From CAJQQY01 sp964352225 (lineage in GTDB: Bacteria > Bacteroidota > Bacteroidia > Chitinophagales > Saprospiraceae), in the NCBI GenBank assembly GCA_964352225.1, contig CAYGRM010000102.1:1-18239 (forward strand): 18,239 bases of DNA, written 5' to 3'. The notes beneath the pieces were generated by a model, which saw only the letters and a program-made list of their open reading frames with translations, was not told the DNA's origin and did no database searches. A program made the position numbers and the translations under genes. Below, piece by piece: positions 1-7,228 of this stretch (positions are counted from its first letter, which is position 1; each line of letters starts with the position of its first letter).

Positions 1-27
1 CCCCCGCTGGCAGGGGCTGGGGGGTGG
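1..27. repeat. GC-rich hairpin-forming repeat at window edge
   Basis: A run of C (1-5) is followed by GGGG (13-16) and a six-G run (19-24), so C-run/G-run hairpins are possible. The pentamer GCTGG occurs at 6-10 and again at 16-20. The tract is strikingly G/C-rich beside AT-rich flanks. Read on the minus strand it resembles the CCCCCAGCCCC...GGGGG type of dispersed palindrome that I recall from Bacteroidota intergenic regions. It may extend beyond the window, and its family membership is inference. Confidence 0.4.
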
Positions 28-128
28 ATTTTGCAAAAAATAATTCTTCATCCTTCACTTTAACGCCTCTTTTTTTTATTTCTTTTGATTTCAATTATCA
101 TTTAAGTTTTTGTAAAGTCATTGTTATT

Positions 129-785
129 TTAAATCTTTATCGAAGGATGAATTCCAGGATCTGTCCAATTTTTCAAATTTAAAGCTGATTTTATTTTCTC
201 ACTTTTTGTTGAGATGTAAACTTGCTTTTTTTCCTTTTGAAAAAATTGGAGGATTTGAATCACTTTATTTTCTCTTTCTTGACCTCGTTTTATATCAAGT
301 TTTATTCGATCCTTTTGTATTCTTATGCTTCTGGATTTATATCCATTTTTGAAATAACAATAAATCCACGATTGACTCGCCACACTAGAACTATAGCTTT
401 TCCCAAAGTCATCCTCGTAGCGTACTTGATCAATTTCTTCCAAATCAATTACATCTTTTTCTGAAATATATTTCTCATTAATAAACTCAATCCTATCATT
501 ATAAATTTTGTAGGATGGCTTACTCTTCCGTTCTCCTTTTAGCATCCTATAAAACAAATATAAACTAGAAGGAATCCAAATAATAAGAAATATCCAAGTT
601 TGAATTTTCATTAAAAATGATAAAATTACGCCTACTATTATTGCTAATAATGATCCAAGCCCAATACAAGCTAAAAAACCCATAATTAGATTCAACCATT
701 TAATAAAAAAATTAGAAGTATCAATTCCTTTATAATAATAGATCTCTTTTTCATTTTCCGTTTTTTCAGTCATGGCTGATTTCAT
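129..785 (-). CDS. Two-helix membrane protein of unknown function, possibly PH-like
   Basis: 218 residues; I do not recognise a named family. There is no signal peptide. Two hydrophobic segments lie at about residues 29-59 and 62-80, separated by a short polar turn, and are followed by a basic stretch (KGERKSK). The cytosolic part (about 90-218) alternates short beta-like strands (YKIYNDRIEF, then acidic IDLEEIDQVRYED) and ends in a lysine-rich helix. This layout, two helices then a strand-rich domain, resembles bacterial PH-like (YcxB/bPH) proteins, but that is only a guess. The ATG lies three bases after the kdsD stop, and GGGAGGG in the kdsD end could act as a ribosome-binding site, so the two are probably co-transcribed. 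A second ATG at codon 5 is possible. No link to sugar metabolism is visible. Confidence 0.7.
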   Translation of the reverse strand: MKSAMTEKTENEKEIYYYKGIDTSNFFIKWLNLIMGFLACIGLGSLLAIIVGVILSFLMKIQTWIFLIIWIPSSLYLFYRMLKGERKSKPSYKIYNDRIEFINEKYISEKDVIDLEEIDQVRYEDDFGKSYSSSVASQSWIYCYFKNGYKSRSIRIQKDRIKLDIKRGQERENKVIQILQFFQKEKKQVYISTKSEKIKSALNLKNWTDPGIHPSIKI

Positions 786-788
786 TTT

Positions 789-1757
789 TTATACCAATCC
801 CTCCCGCAGCAAATCATGCAAATGAATCACCCCAAGATATTTTTCTCCATCAGCTACAATCAGTTGCGTAATACTTTTCGAGCGCATCACCTCGAGCGCT
901 TTAATGGCTAATTCATCTTGGTCAATCGTTAGTGGATTTTCAGTCATAATATCTTTTGCTTGCAGATGTTCCACCTCTTTTTGACCTTGTAACATTCTTC
1001 GCAAATCTCCATCAGTGATAATGCCTTTTACATTTTCCTTTTCATTGATTACAACAGCCACACCTAATCGCTTGGAAGTCATTTCGATAATGGTATTTCG
1101 AATATTTTCATTTTCCAAAACAAAAGGTTTTTCATTCTGTGGAAAAATGTCATGCACGCGCAAATACAATTGTTTCCCCAAAGCACCACCTGGATGATAT
1201 TGCGCAAAGTCATTTGGCGTAAATCCTCGCAATGCTAAGAGTGCAGTTGCCACCGCATCGCCCATTGCCATTTGTGAGGCAGTACTTGCGGTGGGGGCTA
1301 AATTATTAGGATCAGCTTCTAGGTCGCAAGGAGTATGCAAAATGTAATCTGCTTTTTTTGCCAAAAAAGAATTAACATTACTCACCATCCCAATCATCAA
1401 ACTTCCCAGTTTTTTCACCAAAGGAGCGAGCACTTTTATCTCTGACGTTTCTCCACTTTTGGAAATACACAAAACAATATCGTCGGCCTGAACTATTCCC
1501 AAATCCCCATGAATTGCATCTGCTGCATGCATAAAAACAGCAGGCGTTCCCGTCGAATTAAAAGTCGCCACCATCTTCTGCGCGATGATCGCACTTTTTC
1601 CTATTCCAGTCACAATCAATCTACCTTTTGATTCGAAAATCGCTTCTACACATTCACAAAATTTATCATCCACACTTGCTTCCAAAGCATGAATCGCAGC
1701 AGCTTCAATTCGGATAGTTTTTAGTGCCGTAGATGAAATTAATTTTTGCTTATTCAT
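789..1757 (-). CDS. kdsD: D-arabinose 5-phosphate isomerase (KpsF/GutQ family)
   Basis: Interconverts D-ribulose 5-phosphate and D-arabinose 5-phosphate, the first step towards Kdo for the lipopolysaccharide inner core; a cytosolic enzyme. Starting at the ATG at 1757 it has 322 residues, close to the roughly 328 of E. coli KdsD. The SIS domain covers about 30-175 with GIGKS (Lys54), SKSGETSEI (Glu106), LEADPNNLAPT (Glu147) and YHPGGALGKQL (His188). These align with the four E. coli active-site residues Lys59, Glu111, Glu152 and His193. Two CBS repeats follow (about 202-260 and 268-322), with the ITDGDLRR signature in the first. An in-frame extension of four codons starts with TTG at 1769; I prefer the ATG. 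It is divergent from recQ and the downstream membrane-protein gene begins almost at its stop codon. Confidence 0.93.
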   Translation of the reverse strand: MNKQKLISSTALKTIRIEAAAIHALEASVDDKFCECVEAIFESKGRLIVTGIGKSAIIAQKMVATFNSTGTPAVFMHAADAIHGDLGIVQADDIVLCISKSGETSEIKVLAPLVKKLGSLMIGMVSNVNSFLAKKADYILHTPCDLEADPNNLAPTASTASQMAMGDAVATALLALRGFTPNDFAQYHPGGALGKQLYLRVHDIFPQNEKPFVLENENIRNTIIEMTSKRLGVAVVINEKENVKGIITDGDLRRMLQGQKEVEHLQAKDIMTENPLTIDQDELAIKALEVMRSKSITQLIVADGEKYLGVIHLHDLLREGLV

Positions 1758-2168
1758 AATATTTATCAAGTGACAATTACCCTATTTTATTAAACAAAGA
1801 TTATTGTTTAGGTCTATAATTATTGCTATTTTTGACGGCTTTTAGAAAAAATATGAGAGAATACCCCCCATAGAATGAAATAATTTTTTGAAAGAAAAAT
1901 AGATTTCTACCGTTTTCTTAAATAATCGAACGTACCATAATTTATATCAGAAAGATTGCGTTAATTCTCCGAATTAAACGAAATATTTTCCTATATTTAC
2001 TAATACTACTTCGATAAATTAAAAGGCATTTCTGGCAAATGTAATTAGGTTTTTTCAAAAACTTAAAATTCCATTTCTTTTAAACAAATGCTTTGTTATT
2101 TTATTATAAACTCATAGGTAACATTCTCCTTAGCCTAAATACTATTTAATAAATTATAAAAAGAAACA
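1758..2168. other. Divergent kdsD/recQ intergenic region
   Basis: About 410 bp of AT-rich sequence with no supportable gene. It must hold promoters for both neighbours, but I find no full TAnnTTTG box correctly spaced from TTG on either strand. A near match, TATATTTA at 1992-1999, could be a -7 element for recQ with a leader of about 160 nt. Two small perfect palindromes stand out: TAAACAA-N6-TTGTTTA at 1791-1810, about 35 bp before kdsD, and AACAAA-N3-TTTGTT at 2083-2097, before recQ. They share the AACAA core and could be operator-like, but no regulator is identifiable here. Confidence 0.4.
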
Positions 2169-4391
2169 ATGTTACAATCAGAAATGGTAGCAACAAACGA
2201 AAACCTGCACGAAGCTCTTCAACACTACTTTGGTTTCGATAAATTTAAAGGAAATCAAGAAGCGATTATAAAAAGCATATTAGGCGGTAATGATACGTTT
2301 GTTATTATGCCTACCGGTGGTGGAAAATCACTTTGCTACCAACTTCCAGCAATGATGATGGAAGGAACAGCTTTGATTATTTCTCCTTTGATTGCCTTGA
2401 TGAAAAATCAAGTGGATTCCATTCGAAGTTATAGTTCAAATGATGATGTGGCTCACTTCCTTAATTCTTCCTTGACTAAGGTTCAAATGAAAAAAGTAAA
2501 AGATGATATCACTTCTGGTATCACTAAAATTCTTTTCGTTGCCCCTGAGACTTTGACTAAAGAGGAGAACATTGAATTTTTCAAAAACACGACAATTTCT
2601 TTTGTGGGTGTTGATGAGGCACATTGTATTTCAGAATGGGGACATGATTTCCGGCCTGAATATCGACGAATCAAAGAGATGTTGAAATTAATTGGTGATA
2701 ATATTCCAGTTATTGCTTTGACTGCAACAGCTACTCCAAAAGTGCAATTAGATATAGTGAAGAACCTGAATATGTCAGGAGAGAATAGTTTTGTTTCTTC
2801 TTTTAATCGAGATAATCTTTATTATGAAGTTCGTCCAAAAGGAAAGAAAGAAAATACTATCAAAAATATTATCCAGGTCATTAAAACGATGCCCGGCGAA
2901 TCAGGAATTATCTATGTACAAAGTAGAAAATCGACAGAAGAAATCGCCAAAGTTCTAAATGTTAATGATATCAAGGCAGCACCTTATCATGCTGGTTTAG
3001 ATGCAAAAACCCGTTCCAAAACTCAAGATGATTTCTTGATGGAGGAAGCTGATGTAATTGTTGCAACCATTGCTTTCGGTATGGGAATAGATAAGCCAGA
3101 TGTGCGTTTTGTCATTCACTATGATATTCCAAAAAGTATAGAAAATTATTATCAAGAGACTGGACGTGCAGGTCGAGACGGATTGGATGGTCGATGTATC
3201 GCTTATTATAATTATAAAGATATTCAAAGGCTTGAAAAATTCTTGAGGGATAAACCGGTTGCAGAACGTGAGATGACTGCTCAATTAATGCAAGAAATTA
3301 TGGCATATGCAGAGACTACTGCTTGCCGTCGGAAATTCTTATTGCATTATTTTGGAGAACAATACAACGATGATAAGTGCAATAAAATGTGCGATAATTG
3401 TCGTCATCCAAAAGAAAAAATTGAAGTTCAAACTGAAATGCAACAAGCATTAGCTGCGATAGAAAGTTTGAATGAAAATTATGGTATCAAGCAATTGATT
3501 GAATTTATCATGGGAAAAAACACCAAAGATATGGTGGATTTTAAACATGATCAATTACCCTTATTTGGAGCAGGAAGCGAGCAAGATGAAAACTTTTGGA
3601 GTTCCATTTTCCGACAAGGTCTCTTAAATGATTTGGTATACAAAGACATTGAGAATTACGGTTTATTTAGATTAACTGAGGCAGGTAAAGATTTCATCAA
3701 AAATCCAACCCCAATTCAGATTACCCTAAACCATAATTACGATAAAGTGACTCAAGAATTTGATGCAGCGGCAGCTTCTTCTGGAAAATCTGCTGTTCTG
3801 GACAAAGTCTTGATGAATATGTTGAAAGACTTACGTAGAAGAATTGCGAAGCAAAAAAATGTGCCTCCCTTTGTGGTTTTTCAAGATCCCTCGCTGGAAG
3901 ATATGGCTACTCAATATCCAATTTCTATGGCTGATATGGCACATATTTCAGGAGTAAGTTCTGGAAAAGCGAGTCGTTACGGTAAGCCTTTCGTAGAAAT
4001 GATTAAACAATATGTGGAAGAAAATGAGATCGAAAGACCGACAGAAATTGTCGTCAAACAAGTAGCCAATAAATCAAGAGTTAAAGTAAATATCATTCAA
4101 AGTATTGATCGAAAAATTCCTTTGGGAGATATTGCTGCTTCGAATGATTTGAGCATGGAAGATTTGTTGACAGAGTTGGATGCGATTGTGGTTTCAGGGA
4201 CGAAAGTGAATATTGATTATTATTTGGAAGATAATGTGGATGAATATTCACGAGAAGATATTTACGAATATTTTATGGAAGCTGACACCGATAGTCCTGA
4301 AGAAGCATTCAAAGAACTGCAAGAAGATGATGTGACGATGGAGGAAATTCAGTTGATGCGAATTAAGTTCCTTTCTGAAATGGCGAATTAA
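2169..4391 (+). CDS. recQ: ATP-dependent DNA helicase RecQ
   Basis: A 3'-5' superfamily 2 helicase that unwinds forks and recombination intermediates. Helicase motifs are in order: GFDKFKGNQ (motif 0, about 22-30), MPTGGGKS (Walker A, 47-54), DEAH (149-152), TATAT (185-189), and the second RecA domain with QETGRAGRDG (329-338). The RecQ zinc site has its four cysteines at 386, 404, 408 and 411, followed by the RQC winged helix (about 420-520) and an HRDC domain (about 542-615). At 740 residues it is longer than E. coli RecQ (about 610). The extra 125 residues form a helical acidic tail that is usual for Bacteroidota RecQ and may be a further helix-turn-helix module (inference). The first ATG is preceded by AAAAAGAAACA; an ATG at codon 6 is an alternative. 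It stands alone and is followed by a terminator at 4421. Confidence 0.96.
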   Translation: MLQSEMVATNENLHEALQHYFGFDKFKGNQEAIIKSILGGNDTFVIMPTGGGKSLCYQLPAMMMEGTALIISPLIALMKNQVDSIRSYSSNDDVAHFLNSSLTKVQMKKVKDDITSGITKILFVAPETLTKEENIEFFKNTTISFVGVDEAHCISEWGHDFRPEYRRIKEMLKLIGDNIPVIALTATATPKVQLDIVKNLNMSGENSFVSSFNRDNLYYEVRPKGKKENTIKNIIQVIKTMPGESGIIYVQSRKSTEEIAKVLNVNDIKAAPYHAGLDAKTRSKTQDDFLMEEADVIVATIAFGMGIDKPDVRFVIHYDIPKSIENYYQETGRAGRDGLDGRCIAYYNYKDIQRLEKFLRDKPVAEREMTAQLMQEIMAYAETTACRRKFLLHYFGEQYNDDKCNKMCDNCRHPKEKIEVQTEMQQALAAIESLNENYGIKQLIEFIMGKNTKDMVDFKHDQLPLFGAGSEQDENFWSSIFRQGLLNDLVYKDIENYGLFRLTEAGKDFIKNPTPIQITLNHNYDKVTQEFDAAAASSGKSAVLDKVLMNMLKDLRRRIAKQKNVPPFVVFQDPSLEDMATQYPISMADMAHISGVSSGKASRYGKPFVEMIKQYVEENEIERPTEIVVKQVANKSRVKVNIIQSIDRKIPLGDIAASNDLSMEDLLTELDAIVVSGTKVNIDYYLEDNVDEYSREDIYEYFMEADTDSPEEAFKELQEDDVTMEEIQLMRIKFLSEMAN

Positions 4392-4420
4392 GTTTTTAGA
4401 AAATTAATTTTAGAAAATAT

Positions 4421-4462
4421 AAACGGTTCGGAGATTTATTTCTTCGAGCCGTTTTTGTTTTT
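4421..4462 (+). terminator. Rho-independent terminator of recQ
   Basis: Ten-base arms AAACGGTTCG (4421-4430) and CGAGCCGTTT (4445-4454) pair with one G-U wobble around a 14-nt loop and run into a T-rich tract (GTTTTTGTTTTTT). It lies 30 bp after the recQ stop codon. Confidence 0.8.
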
Positions 4463-4466
4463 TATT

Positions 4467-4552
4467 CATCATAGATTACGTAGATTTTCACAGATTATAA
4501 ATTCCTAGATTTTTTTTATAAAAATCTGTGAAAATCTACGTAACCTGTGGTG
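4467..4552. repeat. Long inverted repeat between recQ and aroQ
   Basis: Arms at 4467-4496 and 4523-4552 are reverse complements over 30 bp with only three differences, all transitions; in a plus-strand transcript they would give two U-G wobbles and one A-C mismatch. The central 26 bp is A/T only apart from CC. The arm core contains TTACGTAGATTTTCACAGATT with internal GATT repetition. I recall AATCTGTG...AATCTACGTAA-like units recurring between genes in many Bacteroidota genomes, which suggests a dispersed repeat family (to be verified). It lies just after the recQ terminator and about 20 bp before the aroQ ATG, so it would sit in the aroQ leader if transcription starts upstream of it. Confidence 0.85.
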
Positions 4553-4572
4553 AAATTAAAATCAATCTAAAA

Positions 4573-5001
4573 ATGAAAAAAATCCTTATCCTCAACGGTC
4601 CAAATCTTAATCTTTTAGGAAAACGACAACCTGAAATTTATGGCAGCCAAACTTTTGAAGAATACTTTGATATTTTAGAGCAAAAATTTGAAAATGAGGA
4701 TTTACAACTTTATTATTTTCAAAGTAACCATGAAGGAACTTTGATTGATAAATTACACGAAGTAGGCTTTTTGTGGGATGGAATCATTTTTAATGCGGGA
4801 GGCTATACTCATACATCCATTGCCTTGGCTGATGCAATTACCGCAATTTCAACGCCTGTAGTTGAAGTTCACATTTCAAATATTTATGAGCGAGAAGAAT
4901 TCCGACGTCACTCTTTTTTAAAAGATGTGTGTGTGAAAAATATTGTTGGAAAAGGGTTGAAAGGATATGATGAAGCGGTGATTTTTTTAATGAACAAATA
5001 A
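4573..5001 (+). CDS. aroQ: 3-dehydroquinate dehydratase, type II
   Basis: Converts 3-dehydroquinate to 3-dehydroshikimate in the shikimate pathway; type II enzymes are dodecamers of about 145-residue flavodoxin-like subunits. The protein has 142 residues from the ATG at 4573. The N-terminal signature ILNGPNLNLLGKRQPEIYG carries the catalytic tyrosine (Tyr23). SNHEGTLID, NAGGYTHTSIALADAI and VEVHISNIYEREEFRRHS follow, the last with the catalytic His and the substrate-binding Arg. The frame stays open upstream to a GTG at 4528, but those 15 codons lie mostly in the inverted repeat and match nothing in the family, whose proteins start just before the ILNGPN strand. Its stop codon directly abuts the stop codon of the converging SDR gene. 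Confidence 0.95.
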   Translation: MKKILILNGPNLNLLGKRQPEIYGSQTFEEYFDILEQKFENEDLQLYYFQSNHEGTLIDKLHEVGFLWDGIIFNAGGYTHTSIALADAITAISTPVVEVHISNIYEREEFRRHSFLKDVCVKNIVGKGLKGYDEAVIFLMNK

Positions 5002-5787
5002 TTAGTGACTCTTCGTCCTCCCTCCATCCACCACCAGATTTGTCCCAGTAATATAAGCTGCCGCAGGCGACGCCAAAAAAGCCACCGCCATTCCCAGTTC
5101 CTTCGGTGCTGCAAATCTTCGAAGCGGAACGGTATTTTTCATTTTTTCAATAATCTCCTCTTCAGAAATTCCACTTTTCTCAGCGCGAATTTTAAAAATT
5201 TCCGTCAGCCGTTCAGTATCTGTAAACCCAGGCAAAACATTATTTACTGTGATCCCATATTCACCTAATTCATTCGCTAAAGTCTTTGCCCAATTTGCTA
5301 CTGCTGCTCGAGTTGTATTACTAACCCCTAAGCCTTCCAAAGGTTCTTTTACCGAAGTTGAAATGATATTAATAATTCTACCATAGCCAGATTTTTTCAT
5401 CCCTTCTGAAAATATTTTCACCAACAAATGATTACAAAGCACATGATTTTTAAATGCCTTCAAAAAATCATCTAAACTGGCATCGAGTATTTCTCCGGGA
5501 GCTGGACCACCTGTATTATTCACTAAAATATGAATATCTTTTTTAGAAGCTAAAGCAGTCACCTGTTTTTCCAAGTCCTCAATATCTTCAAAATCAACCA
5601 CTAAAAAATCATGATACTGTCCCTGTGAATTATCTAATTCTTGAACTAGATCAATCATCAAATCAGCACTCCTAGAAATTAAGGTCACATTTGCTCCTAA
5701 TTTGGCCAATTCGATCGCTGTTGCTTTTCCAATACCTCGACTACTCCCTCCCACAAATGCATTTTTTCCTTTTAAGTTGATATCCAT
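5002..5787 (-). CDS. Atypical short-chain dehydrogenase with replaced Tyr-x-x-x-Lys
   Basis: 261 residues with an SDR Rossmann fold. The nucleotide-binding turn reads VGGSSRGIG (12-20) instead of the usual TGxxxGIG. LVNNTGG (89-94) stands for NNAG, and Asn114 and Ser143 of the catalytic tetrad are in place. At the spacing where classical SDRs have Tyr-x-x-x-Lys (Tyr 13 residues after Ser) this protein has Ser156 and Arg160 in SNTTRAAVANWAKTLANEL. The LPGFTDTERL and ITGTNLVVDGG segments are normal, so the fold is intact. This fits the BKR-like SDR subgroup (cd05344 as I recall it), noted for an imperfect tetrad. The FabG-like annotation it will attract is not safe. It diverges from haaO across 73 bp; SDR genes beside haaO suggest a role in kynurenine-pathway breakdown of 2-amino-3-carboxymuconate products (inference). 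Confidence 0.85.
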   Translation of the reverse strand: MDINLKGKNAFVGGSSRGIGKATAIELAKLGANVTLISRSADLMIDLVQELDNSQGQYHDFLVVDFEDIEDLEKQVTALASKKDIHILVNNTGGPAPGEILDASLDDFLKAFKNHVLCNHLLVKIFSEGMKKSGYGRIINIISTSVKEPLEGLGVSNTTRAAVANWAKTLANELGEYGITVNNVLPGFTDTERLTEIFKIRAEKSGISEEEIIEKMKNTVPLRRFAAPKELGMAVAFLASPAAAYITGTNLVVDGGRTKSH

Positions 5788-5860
5788 TTTTGTTTTACTT
5801 TTACGAAAATTAAATTTTAACTAAATTTAGCAAAATTTACGAATTACAAAATCATAAAAC
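5788..5860. promoter_or_regulatory. Shared divergent promoter region, SDR gene and haaO
   Basis: Only 73 bp separate the two start codons, so both promoters must lie here or inside the genes. For haaO, TTG at 5790-5792 is followed after 18 bp by TAAATTTT (5811-5818), a near match to TAnnTTTG. The self-complementary TAAATTTA at 5822-5829 could serve as -7 for the SDR gene, with CAA (TTG on the minus strand) 17 bp away at 5847-5849. Both matches are imperfect. Confidence 0.35.
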
Positions 5861-6379
5861 ATGGCAATACGCAAACCTTTTAACCTTAATGCTTGGATCG
5901 ATGAACACCGGCACCTCTTGAAACCACCAGTAGGTAACAAGCAAGTTTATCTCGAAAATGATGATTACATCGTGATGATCGTCGGTGGCCCAAATGGTCG
6001 GAAAGATTATCATTATGAAGATGGCGAAGAATTATTTTATCAAATCGAAGGAGATATTACTTTAAAAATAATTCACGAAGATGGAACTCCAGAAGATATT
6101 GAAATCAAAGAAGGCGATATGTTTTTATTGCCTCCTCGAATTCCGCATTCTCCTCAGCGTCCTGCTAACACTATTGGCTTAGTCATAGAGCGATATCGAC
6201 GAGATGGCGAAGAAGATAAGTTGATGTGGTTTTGTGAAAACTGCAACAACAAATTACATGAAGCAACTTTCGAAATGAGCGATATCGTGAATCAATTGCC
6301 TCCGGTGATGAATCATTTTATGAATTCAAAAGAACTTCGAACTTGCGATAAATGCGGGACAGAAATGGAGAAAGTTTAG
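5861..6379 (+). CDS. haaO: 3-hydroxyanthranilate 3,4-dioxygenase
   Basis: Opens the ring of 3-hydroxyanthranilate with O2 to give 2-amino-3-carboxymuconate semialdehyde, in the kynurenine route of tryptophan breakdown or of quinolinate/NAD synthesis. It has 172 residues, a single cupin. The catalytic iron ligands are His51, Glu57 and His96, with substrate-side Arg100 (PHSPQR) and Glu110. A second rubredoxin-like iron site is formed by Cys125/Cys128 (CENC) and Cys162/Cys165 (CDKC). The spacing closely matches the characterised bacterial two-metal enzyme (Cupriavidus type); the C-terminal iron site distinguishes it from the longer double-cupin eukaryotic form. No kynureninase, kynurenine monooxygenase or ACMS decarboxylase gene is in the window. 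The stop codon overlaps the first base of the palindromic element that follows. Confidence 0.95.
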   Translation: MAIRKPFNLNAWIDEHRHLLKPPVGNKQVYLENDDYIVMIVGGPNGRKDYHYEDGEELFYQIEGDITLKIIHEDGTPEDIEIKEGDMFLLPPRIPHSPQRPANTIGLVIERYRRDGEEDKLMWFCENCNNKLHEATFEMSDIVNQLPPVMNHFMNSKELRTCDKCGTEMEKV

Positions 6380-6437
6380 TAGGCCGACTCTCCTGAGTCA
6401 GGTATTAATAATTTAGGACTCGGGAGAGTCCTTCTAC
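6379..6437. repeat. GACTCTCC-type palindromic element after haaO
   Basis: GACTCTCCTGAGTC (6386-6399) pairs with GACTCGGGAGAGTC (6417-6430) over 14 bp with one T-G wobble around a 17-nt AT-rich loop. An outer GTAG/CTAC pair (6379-6382 and 6434-6437) closes the hairpin across a three-base internal loop. The element fills nearly the whole gap between haaO and the lpxH-like gene, begins at the last base of the haaO TAG, and is much richer in G/C than its surroundings. There is no T-tract, so a simple intrinsic terminator is unlikely. It looks like a REP/MITE-type unit. Confidence 0.8.
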
Positions 6438-6448
6438 GGAACACATCA

Positions 6449-7228
6449 ATGCAAGGAAAAAAGATATACTTCGCATCAGACTTCCATTTGGGAGTCAATG
6501 CAAAATTAACCAGTCTAGAGCGAGAAAAAAAAATAGTAAGATGGTTAGATTTTATCCAACATGATGCACACGAAATATATTTGGTGGGTGATGTTTTTGA
6601 TTTTTGGTTTGAATATCGAACGGTTATTCCCAAAGGCTACTCTCGTCTTTTTGGGAAATTAGCAGAACTTCGCGATCAAGGAATTCCTATTTTCTTTTTT
6701 ACTGGAAATCACGATATGTGGATGTTTCGGTATTTCGAAACAGAATTTGGGATTCCAATTATCCGAGAACCTATCATTAGAGAATGGAATGGGAAAAAGT
6801 TTTTCATTGGTCACGGTGATGGCCTAGGACCAGGAGATTATGGTTATAAATTCATTAAAAAAGTTTTTGCCAACTCAATTTGTCAACTTTTGTTCGGATC
6901 CATCCACCCTACTTTGGGAGTTGGTTTAGCTAATTTTTGGTCCCAAAAGAGCAGAGCAGTTAGCCCAGATGAATTAAAATTTCTAGGTGAAGAAAAAGAA
7001 TGGTTAGTACAATTTTGTAATGAAAAAATCGAAAAATCAGCTATTGATTATTTCATTTTTGGTCATAGGCATTTGCCCATCGATTACACGCTAAAAAACG
7101 GTTCAAGTCGTTATATTAATATTGGTGAATGGATGCACGCATGTTCTTATGGAGTTTTTGATGGAAGTGATCTGAACATTCAGTTTTTCGAAAATGAGGA
7201 AGGGGAAGTTTTTTTTAATGATAAATGA
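6449..7228 (+). CDS. lpxH: UDP-2,3-diacylglucosamine diphosphatase (LpxH-like metallophosphoesterase)
   Basis: Predicted to hydrolyse UDP-2,3-diacylglucosamine to lipid X and UMP in lipid A synthesis, as a peripheral inner-membrane enzyme. 259 residues with the full dinuclear metal set of calcineurin-like phosphoesterases: DFH (Asp11, His13), GDVFDFW (Asp48), GNHD (Asn87, His88), GHGD (His122) and GHRH (His206, His208). GDVFDFW and the basic/aromatic middle region (about 129-170) fit LpxH rather than a generic phosphodiesterase; length is near that of E. coli LpxH (240). The start lies 12 bp beyond the palindromic element. Its TGA overlaps the next gene's ATG as ATGA, which suggests translational coupling. 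Substrate assignment is by family. Confidence 0.85.
   Translation: MQGKKIYFASDFHLGVNAKLTSLEREKKIVRWLDFIQHDAHEIYLVGDVFDFWFEYRTVIPKGYSRLFGKLAELRDQGIPIFFFTGNHDMWMFRYFETEFGIPIIREPIIREWNGKKFFIGHGDGLGPGDYGYKFIKKVFANSICQLLFGSIHPTLGVGLANFWSQKSRAVSPDELKFLGEEKEWLVQFCNEKIEKSAIDYFIFGHRHLPIDYTLKNGSSRYINIGEWMHACSYGVFDGSDLNIQFFENEEGEVFFNDK

Noticed and set aside
1758..1769. Upstream TTG start for kdsD
   Set aside because: An ATG four codons later gives normal family length and TTG starts are rare in this group; the difference is small and cannot be settled from sequence alone.
4528..4572. Upstream GTG start for aroQ
   Set aside because: The extra codons derive from an inverted repeat and add nothing that the AroQ family has; the ATG at 4573 starts just before the conserved ILNGPN strand.
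5005..5268. 87-codon basic open frame opposite the SDR gene
   Set aside because: It lies within the SDR gene on the other strand, with Arg/Ser/Cys-rich composition typical of a shadow frame.
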